Assembly: GCF_009765755.1 (NCBI RefSeq)
Contig: NZ_LMUV01000011.1
Span: forward strand, 721,425-785,424
Length of the DNA: 64,000 nucleotides
Source: Rhodanobacter sp. L36
Lineage (GTDB): Bacteria > Pseudomonadota > Gammaproteobacteria > Xanthomonadales > Rhodanobacteraceae
Direction of reading: 5' to 3'
Positions within the stretch are counted from its first letter, which is position 1; every line of letters begins with the position of its first letter. The notes under the pieces are model-generated. The model saw only the letters and a list, made by a program, of their open reading frames with translations. It did no database searches and was not told where the DNA came from. Positions 17,566 through 30,136 of the stretch are shown in pieces. The translations under genes were made by a program, and so were the position numbers.

Positions 17566-18363
17566 ATGACACGACCTGTTCGCCTCGCCATCAACGGCGC
17601 TTCCGGTCGCATGGGCAAGGCCATTCTCGATCTACTAGAAACCGATGCACGCTTTGAATTGGCGCACGCGGTAGTTGCTCCTGGTTCGAAGCAAGACGGC
17701 GAACCCGTGTTCGCCCATTCGTCCAAAGGCATGCGCTATGCGCATGACTGGAACGACGCACCGGCGCTCGATGTGGTGATCGACTTCAGCAGCCCGATGG
17801 CGTTGCACGCGGCGCTCGATCACTGCACGTCTCGTGGCGTGGCGCTTGTAAGTGGCACGACCGGTATCGATGCCGTACTCGAAGTCCGCATGGCCGAAGC
17901 TGGCAAAAACATCGCCCTGTTGCGCGCCGCGAATTTCAGTATCGGCGTCGCTGTGCTGACGCGTCTGCTGCGCGAAGCGGCCGCTGCGCTACCGAATTGG
18001 GACATCGAAATCGTCGAAGCACACCACGGCCGCAAACAGGACGCACCATCCGGCACGGCGCTGGCGCTCGGTCATGCGGCGGCTCAGTCGCGACGTGCCA
18101 CGCTTGATGCAATGGCCGTCTATAGCCGTGAAGGCCAGACGGGTGCGCGCGTGGATGGAAGCATCGGTTTTGCGGTGGTGCGCGGTGGCGACATTGTCGG
18201 CGAGCACACAGCCATGCTGATCGGGCAGGGCGAACGACTGGAACTGGCACATCGCGCTACCGACCGCTCGATCTTCGCACGCGGTGCATTGCAGGCCGCG
18301 CAATGGCTGGTCGGTCGCGCTGCCGGACAGTGGCAACTGGAAGACGTGATAGCGACGAGCTGA
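17566..18363 (+). CDS. dapB: 4-Hydroxy-tetrahydrodipicolinate reductase
   Basis: NAD(P)H-dependent reductase in the lysine/diaminopimelate pathway. The 265-residue protein has the N-terminal Rossmann motif GASGRMG (11-17) and VSGTTGID. The active-site block EAHHGRKQDAPSGTA has His153-His154 and Lys157. The ATG at 17566 has CCGGAG upstream. It follows dnaJ by 57 bp; dapB next to dnaJ is common in this order, so it may be co-transcribed with the chaperone operon. Confidence 0.95.
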   Translation: MTRPVRLAINGASGRMGKAILDLLETDARFELAHAVVAPGSKQDGEPVFAHSSKGMRYAHDWNDAPALDVVIDFSSPMALHAALDHCTSRGVALVSGTTGIDAVLEVRMAEAGKNIALLRAANFSIGVAVLTRLLREAAAALPNWDIEIVEAHHGRKQDAPSGTALALGHAAAQSRRATLDAMAVYSREGQTGARVDGSIGFAVVRGGDIVGEHTAMLIGQGERLELAHRATDRSIFARGALQAAQWLVGRAAGQWQLEDVIATS

Positions 18364-18424
18364 CGCATGTCGTCAAAAGACAACTCCGGTTGTGCCGTGT
18401 GGTCGATGCCGTTAGCATCGATGC

Positions 18425-18565
18425 GTTGTCATTGGGGAGTAGCCAGCTTCGTTTCCCCTGAGGCGTCCGCATCAACAGACTTGGTTGCCGATTCATTTCC
18501 GCAACCGTGGTGTGGACAGCAACCATCGATGCGTGATGGTTTGCCCGGCGAGACCTTTGGCCATC
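18425..18565 (+). ncRNA. yybP-ykoY (Mn2+) riboswitch aptamer
   Basis: The hallmark sequences appear in order. L1-type GGGGAGTAGCC is at 18434-18444, GTCCGCATCAACA at 18465-18477, and GCGAGACCTTTGG at 18548-18560. These match the conserved ends of characterised yybP-ykoY aptamers, which contain GGGGAGUAGC, a GUC-UCAA segment and AAGACCUUU. The internal hairpin GCAACCATC/GATGGTTTGC lies between them. Known members bind Mn2+ across two docked helices and switch on exporters. It sits in the 276-bp leader of the cation exchanger at 18640, the right place for control. Exact borders are approximate. Confidence 0.8.
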
Positions 18566-18579
18566 GACATGCTTACCCG

Positions 18580-18628
18580 GGCCGGGCGAGCAGTGTCGTT
18601 GAGCCATCGGTATTCCGCTCGCCCGGCC
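18580..18628 (+). promoter_or_regulatory. Riboswitch expression-platform hairpin
   Basis: GGCCGGGCGAGC (18580-18591) pairs perfectly with GCTCGCCCGGCC (18617-18628), ending 11 nt before the exchanger start codon. There is no T run, so control is more likely translational. The segment GCCCGGC at 18543-18549, inside the 3' part of the aptamer, is complementary to GCCGGGC at 18581-18587. This offers a mutually exclusive pairing. Confidence 0.55.
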
Positions 18629-18639
18629 TGGTGTAAATC

Positions 18640-19647
18640 ATGTTGCTCACGTTGTGTCTGTTCCTCGGCTCCGCTGGTGCGATCTATTTCGCCTGCGAGT
18701 ATTTCGTCAACGGCGTCGAGTGGTTCGGGCAGAAGCTCAACCTTGGCGCGACTGCCACTGGCACCGTGCTTGCCGCTTTCGGCACGGCGTTGCCGGAAAG
18801 CGCGGTGACCTTTGTCGCGGTGATCTTCGGCAAGACGCCTGAAGCGCGCGACATCGGCGTCGGCGCTGCACTCGGCGGACCGCTGGTGCTGGCCACGATT
18901 GCCTACGCCGTCGTCGGCGCAGCGCTTTGGTTTAACCGACGGCGTTTGCAACGCGCGGATCGGATCATCCGCGTTGACCACAAGCGTTTGGCGCGCGATC
19001 AATCATGGTTTCTCGCCATTTTCGTGGTCAAGGTCGGGCTCGGCCTGGTGGCATTCGCGATCAAGCCCTGGCTCGGCATTCTCTTTCTGGCGGCGTATGC
19101 GTTGTACGTCTGGCGCGAAATTCGCAGAAGCGATACCGCGCCCGAGGAAGAAAACCTCGAGCCGTTGAAATTCCGTCCCATGCAGGCGGATCCGGCGATG
19201 CGTTGGGTGGTGACGCAGACGGTCGCGGCCCTGGTGGTGATCGCCGCTGCATCGCGCTTGTTCGTGGGCCAGCTCGAAGCCATGGGCGCAGCGTTGTCGT
19301 TGCCGCCGCATCTGGTGGCGTTGGTGTTGAGCCCGGTAGCGACCGAGCTTCCGGAAACCGTCAATGCATTGATCTGGGTGCGCCAAGGCAAGGAACGACT
19401 GGCGCTGGCCAACATCTCCGGCGCCATGATGATCCAGGCCACCATACCCAGTTCACTGGCCTTGTTCGCCACGCCCTGGTTGTTCGATGCGCCGCTGATT
19501 GCGGCCGGCATTCTGACGATGGCAGCGGTGATTTATCTCTGGTGGCTGTTTCATCGCGGCAAGGTCGATGCGCGTTGGCTGTTGCCAGTCGGCGCGTTGT
19601 ACGGCGTATTCGCCGCATTTGCGGCATGGCATTTCGTTGGCCAGTGA
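18640..19647 (+). CDS. Sodium/calcium-exchanger-family cation antiporter (probable Mn2+ exporter)
   Basis: Inner-membrane CaCA-superfamily transporter of 335 residues with about ten hydrophobic segments. It has two inverted alpha-repeats: GTVLAAFGTALPESAVTFVA near residue 45 and ALVLSPVATELPETVNALIW near 230. A hydrophilic loop rich in Glu/Asp (RRSDTAPEEENLEP) separates the halves. The family exchanges Ca2+ or other divalent ions against Na+ or H+. The Mn2+ riboswitch in its leader points to manganese efflux, which sequence alone cannot prove. Downstream, a gene on the other strand ends 9 bp away. Confidence 0.85.
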   Translation: MLLTLCLFLGSAGAIYFACEYFVNGVEWFGQKLNLGATATGTVLAAFGTALPESAVTFVAVIFGKTPEARDIGVGAALGGPLVLATIAYAVVGAALWFNRRRLQRADRIIRVDHKRLARDQSWFLAIFVVKVGLGLVAFAIKPWLGILFLAAYALYVWREIRRSDTAPEEENLEPLKFRPMQADPAMRWVVTQTVAALVVIAAASRLFVGQLEAMGAALSLPPHLVALVLSPVATELPETVNALIWVRQGKERLALANISGAMMIQATIPSSLALFATPWLFDAPLIAAGILTMAAVIYLWWLFHRGKVDARWLLPVGALYGVFAAFAAWHFVGQ

Positions 19648-19656
19648 CGCCGACAA

Positions 19657-20352
19657 TCAATCGGGATGCGACGCGTTGCGGTCGCGGCCGGAGCCGAGTT
19701 TGGTATCCAGGCTTCCGAACAGCTTTTTGAACATGCGCGAAAATTTGCCGCGCTTGGTCTTGCGCAGTTTTTCCTCTTCGCTCGTCAGCCAGGCAACCTG
19801 GATGACTCGGCGCTCGCCTTCGTAGGGAAGGTGGCCGTGGAATGAGTTTTCGCAACGCTTGAATACGGCGAATTCGCCATACAGCGGCAACAGCTCCGGC
19901 GCGGCGATGCTGTCGATGTCGTCGATCTTGTGCAGAAAACGCAGACAGCCATCGCTGGTGTCGGGCCATTGCGGATTCAGATAAATCAGCGCCGTGGCGA
20001 TTTTCGATTTGCTGTCGGTGTGGATGGTGCCGTGACGCTTGTTGAGCAACCGGCACAGCGTCACCAGCGTCGGATACTGACCGAGATTCTCGATGCCCAG
20101 GCGCTCACCAACCGCACTGGCGAAAACCGAGCCGGTCATGTTTTCGACCAAAGCGTTGACACTCGGGCCGCAGTCGCGCGGGTGGTATGGAAAGAAACCT
20201 GCGCTGGCGTAGCGCGGAAAATCACGATCCAGATCCGCGCGTGCTTCATCCGGAAGCTGGCCATGCGCCACCATGAAAGGAAAAGGCTGCAGTTGCACCG
20301 TCGTATCCGGGCGATCGAGTCGGGCGGGATCGAGCAGAACGGTGGCACTCAT
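19657..20352 (-). CDS. 2OG-Fe(II) oxygenase family protein
   Basis: Predicted 2-oxoglutarate/Fe2+-dependent dioxygenase of 231 residues. The iron triad is visible as HTD in GTIHTDSKSKIATALIYLN and a distal His in CENSFHGHLPYEGERR. The final Arg would bind 2-oxoglutarate. A basic C-terminal tail (KLRKTKRGKFSRMFKKLFG) follows the fold and is unlike the core. The substrate is unknown. The start at 20352 is chosen because MSATVLLDPARL has a GGAG site; the longer frame overlaps the carA promoter region. It is divergent from carA. Confidence 0.75.
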   Translation of the reverse strand: MSATVLLDPARLDRPDTTVQLQPFPFMVAHGQLPDEARADLDRDFPRYASAGFFPYHPRDCGPSVNALVENMTGSVFASAVGERLGIENLGQYPTLVTLCRLLNKRHGTIHTDSKSKIATALIYLNPQWPDTSDGCLRFLHKIDDIDSIAAPELLPLYGEFAVFKRCENSFHGHLPYEGERRVIQVAWLTSEEEKLRKTKRGKFSRMFKKLFGSLDTKLGSGRDRNASHPD

Positions 20353-20564
20353 GGGGCATTCGACTCCTTCGAAACATTGCCTAGTGTAACGCCGGCGATA
20401 TGCGTGAGTTGACGCAATGGAACACGCGTTCACGCTCGTCGAGGTGGACAGAAAGAGCCGTCCCGCCTATCATTTCCAGCCGCCCTGATCCTTTCCTTCC
20501 AAGCGCCACAAGCCAGCAGTCGTGCGGCTTGCGGACTTCGCTGCATCTAAAAGGCGGTTACCGT

Positions 20565-21692
20565 ATGCCTCTACCCGCTCTGCTCGCCCTCGAAGACGGC
20601 AGCGTGTTTCACGGCCATGCCGTCGGTGCCGTCGGCATCACGGTTGGCGAGGTGGTTTTCAACACCGCCATGACCGGCTATCAGGAAATTCTCACCGATC
20701 CCTCCTACGCGCGGCAGATCGTCACGCTGACTTATCCGCACATCGGCAACACCGGCGTCAACGCGGAAGATGTCGAATCGAGCACCGTGCATGCTGCCGG
20801 CCTGATCGTGCGTGATGTGCCTCGGCGCGCAAGCAGCTGGCGCAGCACTGAAAGCCTTCCTGACTACCTTGTGCGCCACGGCACGGTGGCGATCGCAGGC
20901 ATCGATACACGCCGCCTCACGCGCATCCTGCGCGACAAGGGCGCGCTGGCTGGCTGCATCGTGGCCGGCGAATCGATCGATGTGGATGACGCGCTTGCCA
21001 AGGCGAGAGCATTTCCCGGATTGAACGGCATGGACTTGGCCAAGGTGGTCAGCACGACCAAGCCGTATGTCTGGAATGAAGGCGTTTACGATCTCGACAG
21101 CACGACCTTCCATCAGCCGGCGACGCGCTTCAAGGTCGTCGCCTACGATTTCGGCACCAAGCGCAACATCCTGCGTCTGCTTGCGGAGCAGGGCTGCGAA
21201 GTCACCGTGGTTCCCGCGCAGACGCCTGCTGCGGATGTGCTGGCGATGAAGCCTGATGGCGTGTTTCTTTCCAACGGTCCGGGTGATCCGGCCGCCTGCG
21301 ATTACGCGATCGCCGCCACGCGTGAATTGCTCGACGCGAAAATTCCGCTGTTCGGTATCTGTCTCGGTCATCAGCTGATGGGCCTCGCGCTCGGCGGGAA
21401 GACGCTCAAGATGAAGTTCGGCCATCACGGCGCCAACCATCCGGTGAAAGACCATGACGATGGCCGTGTGTTGATCACGTCGCAGAATCACGGCTTCGCG
21501 GTGGATCCGGCTACGCTGCCGAGCAACACGCGCGTGACGCATACCTCGTTGTTCGACGGTTCGCTGCAAGGATTCACGCTTACCGATCGTCCCGCGTTCT
21601 GCTTCCAGGGTCATCCGGAAGCGAGCCCGGGGCCGCTCGACATCGGTTACCTGTTCAAACGATTCGCTGCACTGATGCAGGAGGCCCGCTGA
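20565..21692 (+). CDS. carA: Carbamoyl-phosphate synthase small subunit
   Basis: Glutaminase subunit that feeds ammonia to CarB for arginine and pyrimidine synthesis. The 375-residue protein begins with [17 protein letters not shown] and the CPSase small domain ([16 protein letters not shown]). It ends in a class I glutamine amidotransferase with nucleophile Cys in LFGICLGHQ and His/Glu in [12 protein letters not shown]. The ATG at 20565 is preceded by AAGGCGG; the long upstream frame is non-coding. It is followed after one base by carB. Confidence 0.97.
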   Translation: MPLPALLALEDGSVFHGHAVGAVGITVGEVVFNTAMTGYQEILTDPSYARQIVTLTYPHIGNTGVNAEDVESSTVHAAGLIVRDVPRRASSWRSTESLPDYLVRHGTVAIAGIDTRRLTRILRDKGALAGCIVAGESIDVDDALAKARAFPGLNGMDLAKVVSTTKPYVWNEGVYDLDSTTFHQPATRFKVVAYDFGTKRNILRLLAEQGCEVTVVPAQTPAADVLAMKPDGVFLSNGPGDPAACDYAIAATRELLDAKIPLFGICLGHQLMGLALGGKTLKMKFGHHGANHPVKDHDDGRVLITSQNHGFAVDPATLPSNTRVTHTSLFDGSLQGFTLTDRPAFCFQGHPEASPGPLDIGYLFKRFAALMQEAR

Positions 21693-21693
21693 G

Positions 21694-24917
<3,224 letters not shown>

Positions 24918-24921
<4 letters not shown>

Positions 24922-25394
24922 GTCGCCCACCAATCACCAAGGCAGGCTCCGAACGTCTGCGCGCCGAACTGGAAAAACTCAAATTCGTCGACCGTCCGCG
25001 CATCATTGCCGCGATCGCCGAAGCGCGAGCGCACGGCGACCTGAAGGAAAACGCGGAATATCATGCCGCACGCGAGCAACAGAGTTTTGCCGAAGGGCGG
25101 ATCGGACAGCTTGAGTCGTTGCTGTCGAACGCCGAGGTCATCGACGTGACCCAGCTCAAGCCGGGCAATCGCGTGGTGTTTGGTGCGATCGTCGATCTGG
25201 AAGACGAAGACAATGGTACGGCCGTGACCTATCAGATCGTTGGCGACCTGGAGGCCGATATCAAGCTGCACATGATTGCGGTGTCGTCGCCAATCGCGCG
25301 CGCGTTGATCGGCAAGAGTTCCGGCGACAGTTTCGAGTTCACGGCGCCCAATGGCGTCAAGCACTACGAAATCACCGGCGTCCGTTACGAGTGA
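24918..25394 (+). CDS. greA: Transcription elongation factor GreA
   Basis: Rescues backtracked RNA polymerase by stimulating transcript cleavage. The 158-residue protein has an N-terminal coiled-coil finger ([20 protein letters not shown], with tip residues in [19 protein letters not shown]) and a C-terminal FKBP-like domain ([18 protein letters not shown]). The ATG overlaps the carB stop as ATGA, giving coupled translation. A terminator follows. carB-greA linkage is frequent in gammaproteobacteria. Confidence 0.97.
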
Positions 25395-25417
25395 CCGTCG
25401 GTTTTGTTGAGGCTAAC

Positions 25418-25443
25418 AAAAAGGCCGCTTTCGCGGCCTTTTT
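25418..25443 (+). terminator. Terminator of carAB-greA
   Basis: AAGGCCGC-TTTC-GCGGCCTT (25421-25440) is flanked by an A run before and TTTTT at the end. It starts about 25 nt after the greA stop and may also serve the convergent L36 gene. Confidence 0.85.
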
Positions 25444-25467
25444 CATACTCGTCGCGAGAACTGGAAC

Positions 25468-25593
25468 TCAGCGCTGACGAGCCTTGAAACGGGGATTGCT
25501 CTTGCAGATCACGAAGACCTTGCCGCGACGGCGCACAATCTTGCAGTCACGATGCCGCGACTTGGCGGACTTCAAAGAGTTAAGCACTTTCAC
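25468..25593 (-). CDS. rpmJ: Ribosomal protein L36, zinc-free (type B) paralogue
   Basis: Small 50S subunit protein of 41 residues, starting at GTG 25593 with TGGAG about 6 nt upstream. It begins [20 protein letters not shown] and ends NPRFKARQR. Compared with the canonical 38-residue C+ form, the first zinc cysteine and the zinc histidine are missing (only Cys17 and Cys30 remain). A three-residue insertion near the N-terminus marks the YkgO/C- type. Such paralogues replace the zinc form under zinc limitation in some bacteria. The canonical spc-operon copy, if present, is outside this window. Confidence 0.93.
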   Translation of the reverse strand: MKVLNSLKSAKSRHRDCKIVRRRGKVFVICKSNPRFKARQR

Positions 25594-25661
25594 GGCCGGC
25601 TCCAGACACTAAACGAAAAGTAAGCTCGTAATTGTAACGACTTGATCTTTCTGGCACAAGC

Positions 25662-26564
25662 CTAAGGGGCTGCGCCTTCCGCAACGGTCGAAAGGAACTG
25701 TTGCAGCACCGGCGACGAATCGTCGGCGCGCGATGCCACGGCCAGCAGCAGATGCGCATCCGCGTCTTCGATCAAGACATAGCTGACCCCGGCAAGATGT
25801 ACGGCGCGCATGCTCGCGGGCACCAGCGCCAACCCGATTCCGGCGGCTACCAGTGCGAGCAGGCCGTTGATCTGTTGTGCATGCTGGCTGATCGTGGGCT
25901 GAAACCCGGCCTTGCCGGCAAGTTTTACCAGCCGGTCGTAGAGAGTGGACGCCAGCTCCCGCGGCTGTGAAACGAAGGCGTCGCCTGCAACGTCCGTCAT
26001 TTGGACGCGGTCTCGACTGGCCAGAGCGTGACCTGCGGGTAGGGCGAGCAACAAGGGTTCGCGATCGATCATGGTCAGCCTCAAATTCCTTGCATCCTGG
26101 AGATGACTGGGCTCGTCCCGCACGAACCCGACGTCGATCTGACCTGCAAGGAGCGCGGCGTATTGAGGCTCCGTGTTCATCTCGCTCAGATGAAGCCGGA
26201 CATTGGGAGCAAGTTGGCGATAACGAAGCAGGGCTTGGGGCAGGGCGGGATGAAACGAGACCGAGACCGTATAGGCGAGTCGCAATTGGCCGATATGGCC
26301 TGCAGCAGCGGCGAGCACCTGGCTGCGGGCTTCACTGGCCTGAGCCAGTATTCCCCGGGCCTGATCCAGGAAGATCCGTCCCGGCTCGGTCAGCGCGACG
26401 CGACGTTTGGTCCGCTCCAGAAGCACAACGCCAAGATCTTGTTCGAGCGCCTGGACCTGTTGCGACAGAGGCGGCTGGGAGAGATGCAGGCGTAGCGCCG
26501 CCTTCGTGAAACTGAGTTCTTCGGCCACGGCCACAAAATAGCGAAGCTGGCGGAAATCAAACAT
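25662..26564 (-). CDS. LysR-family transcriptional regulator
   Basis: A 300-residue LTTR. The N-terminal winged helix-turn-helix begins MFDFRQLRYFVAVAEELSFT and has AALRLHLSQPPLSQQVQALE. A linker helix and a periplasmic-binding-protein-like effector domain follow (LRLAYTVSVSFHPALPQALL, LLLALPAGHALASRD). The class resembles BenM/CatM-type regulators that answer to small aromatic or acidic ligands, but the ligand is unknown. LTTRs usually control the divergent unit. Here that unit is the predicted C-rich small RNA, with a T-N11-A palindrome between them. Confidence 0.92.
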   Translation of the reverse strand: MFDFRQLRYFVAVAEELSFTKAALRLHLSQPPLSQQVQALEQDLGVVLLERTKRRVALTEPGRIFLDQARGILAQASEARSQVLAAAAGHIGQLRLAYTVSVSFHPALPQALLRYRQLAPNVRLHLSEMNTEPQYAALLAGQIDVGFVRDEPSHLQDARNLRLTMIDREPLLLALPAGHALASRDRVQMTDVAGDAFVSQPRELASTLYDRLVKLAGKAGFQPTISQHAQQINGLLALVAAGIGLALVPASMRAVHLAGVSYVLIEDADAHLLLAVASRADDSSPVLQQFLSTVAEGAAP

Positions 26565-26588
26565 ATAGCGATACCAGATAATTAGTGG

Positions 26589-26605
26589 TCTAAATATATA
26601 TTAGA
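26589..26605. promoter_or_regulatory. LysR-type operator (T-N11-A)
   Basis: TCTAA-ATATATA-TTAGA is a perfect interrupted palindrome with the T-N11-A core of LysR boxes. It lies 25 bp upstream of the lysR-type gene and overlaps the likely -35 region of the divergent small RNA. TTAG-TGGT-CTAA (26582-26593) overlaps it as a possible second half-site. Confidence 0.55.
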
Positions 26606-26636
26606 TACTTTATCCATCGGGTCATAAAATGCGCCC

Positions 26637-26796
26637 GTCCCGTCACTTCCCCTCCCCCTGGTGGCGGCGACCCCGCCTCGCAGCGACGCTAAATACGACG
26701 TCTGGTTCAACTCCCCCCTGAACCCATGTCGATGCGTCACCACTGCGAGGCGCTTTCTTTTCGAGATGGAGCCGCCCATGGGCGGCTTCATCTTTT

Positions 26797-26797
<1 letters not shown>
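26637..26797 (+). ncRNA. Predicted C-rich structured small RNA
   Basis: No protein gene fits this stretch, yet the + strand folds strongly. CGCCTCGCAG (26674-26683) pairs with CTGCGAGGCG (26743-26752). Inside it GACGC (26685-26689) pairs with GCGTC (26734-26738) and CGAC (26696-26699) with GTCG (26728-26731). At the top GGTTCA (26704-26709) pairs with TGAACC (26719-26724), exposing the loop ACTCCCCCC. A 5' hairpin GTCAC/GTGGC shows a second C-rich loop (CCCCTCCCCC). A strong terminator closes the 3' end. A TAAAAT box (26625-26630) suggests a start near 26637. C-rich loops can pair with Shine-Dalgarno sequences, as described for Xanthomonas sX13. Homology to sX13 is not claimed. Confidence 0.6.
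26765..26797 (+). terminator. Rho-independent terminator of the C-rich small RNA
   Basis: GATGGAGCCGCC-CATG-GGCGGCTTCATC is a 12-bp stem with one G-U pair, followed by TTTTT. It points rightwards, where no protein gene ends. This is the main evidence for a transcript starting in the lysR-fadH gap. Confidence 0.85.
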
Positions 26798-28830
<2,033 letters not shown>

Positions 28831-28902
28831 TCAAACGGTCGTATGAATGTGCCGGTGCGAAGCGTTTGAAAGCAAGCGCCACGTTGCAGGCGACGATATG
28901 TT

Positions 28903-29160
28903 TCAAGCCAGAAGCTGATGGACCAAGGCAATGTAGCGACGCATGGCTTCTTCTGACGAGACGCCATTGAGTTGCGCCCAGGCCTCGTGTTTGGCGGTTC
29001 CGACGAAGTCGAAAAATCCCGGCTGCGTGCGCTGAAGATCGCCTTCCGACCCTTGCTTGTACAAGGCATAGAGCTTCAGCAAGGTGTCGTTGTCCGGACG
29101 CGTGCTTAGGCGCTGCACATCCTTGGCGGCCTGTTCGAACTCGCTGCGGAGATCGCTCAT
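28903..29160 (-). CDS. Acyl-CoA-binding protein (ACBP)
   Basis: Small cytosolic carrier of long-chain acyl-CoA. It is 85 residues, close to the eukaryotic ACBP length of 86-87. The four-helix family landmarks are present: FEQAAKDVQRLSTRPDNDTL, LYALYKQGSEGD (the YKQ-x3-GD acyl-CoA site) and KHEAWAQLNGVSSEEAMRRY. The ATG at 29160 (MSDLRSEFEQ) defines the conserved start, and upstream open codons are not part of the domain. It is next to fadH and probably supplies or buffers its substrates. ACBPs are sporadic in bacteria. Confidence 0.9.
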   Translation of the reverse strand: MSDLRSEFEQAAKDVQRLSTRPDNDTLLKLYALYKQGSEGDLQRTQPGFFDFVGTAKHEAWAQLNGVSSEEAMRRYIALVHQLLA

Positions 29161-29281
29161 GAAAGACGGCTCGGGATGGCTTGCGAACAAGAAGACCGGC
29201 TTGATAGCACGCGTTTGAAACCCGGTCAACGCGGCTGGTCAACGGTTAAACTTGGCGCTTGCCCAACGATCTGGAATTTTC

Positions 29282-29962
29282 ATGAGCCATGCGACGTCCG
29301 TGCCGGTACTCACTATCGATGGGCCGTCGGGTTCGGGCAAGGGCACGGTCAGCGCGCTGGTCGCGGCCCATCTGGGTTGGCGATTGCTCGACTCCGGTGC
29401 TCTGTATCGCGCTGTCGGTTACGCCGCTGGCATGGCGGGGCTGGATCTTTCCGACATGGATGCGATGGCTCGTTGTGCCCAAGCCACAAAAATCCAGTTC
29501 AAGGCGGATACTGATGGCGGGCTGACGCGGGTCATGGTCAACGGTCACGACGCGACCGACGAACTTCGCACTGAAACCGCTGGAGCGGCAGCGTCGGCCA
29601 TCGCTTCCATGCCCGCAGTGCGCGAAGCGTTGGTAGCCCTGCAACTCGGCTTCCGCAAGGCGCCCGGACTGGTAGCCGATGGGCGCGATATGGGCACGGT
29701 CATCTTCGCGGATGCCCCGTTCAAGGTTTTCCTTACTGCCAGCGCTTCCGAACGGGCGAAAAGACGCTATAAGCAGTTGAAGGAAAAGGGACTCAGCGTT
29801 ACACTTGCCGGCCTTCAGCGCGAAATTGAAGCGCGTGACAGCCGCGATGCATCGCGGGCTGTTGCGCCGCTCAAGCCTGCCGAAGATGCGGTGCTGGTGG
29901 ATACCACTGGCACGGGTATCGAGGATGTCGTCGCGAAAGTACTCGCCGTCGTGCGGCCCTGA
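29282..29962 (+). CDS. cmk: Cytidylate kinase
   Basis: Phosphorylates CMP and dCMP. The 226-residue protein has P-loop GPSGSGKGT near residues 14-22. [16 protein letters not shown] and the substrate-binding [24 protein letters not shown] follow, with a lid containing RAKRRYKQL. The ATG at 29282 ([14 protein letters not shown]) is the conserved start; ten upstream open codons are leader. cmk-rpsA-ihfB order is conserved across gammaproteobacteria. Confidence 0.95.
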   Translation: MSHATSVPVLTIDGPSGSGKGTVSALVAAHLGWRLLDSGALYRAVGYAAGMAGLDLSDMDAMARCAQATKIQFKADTDGGLTRVMVNGHDATDELRTETAGAAASAIASMPAVREALVALQLGFRKAPGLVADGRDMGTVIFADAPFKVFLTASASERAKRRYKQLKEKGLSVTLAGLQREIEARDSRDASRAVAPLKPAEDAVLVDTTGTGIEDVVAKVLAVVRP

Positions 29963-29987
29963 ATCAGGTTGCTCGACGGTTTCTGCG

Positions 29988-30136
29988 CCCCTGCCGTGGC
30001 AGGGGATTTGGTCAACGGTGGCAACGAAGGTTCCTTGCGAACCATCGAAAACACCCTCAACCGGTGGATCGGTTGACTCGTGCGCAACACACAGAAAGCG
30101 TAGCGGGTCGCGGTCCTTTCCCATTATGGAATCAAC
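29988..30136 (+). promoter_or_regulatory. Structured rpsA leader
   Basis: Three hairpins precede rpsA. They are CCCCTGCC/GGCAGGGG (29988-30005), GGTTC-CTTGC-GAACC (30029-30043) and TCAACC/GGTTGA (30057-30076) with loop GGTGGATC. The start codon has only a weak GGA as Shine-Dalgarno. E. coli rpsA likewise combines a poor ribosome site with a three-hairpin leader bound by S1 itself, so autogenous control is likely. Confidence 0.55.
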
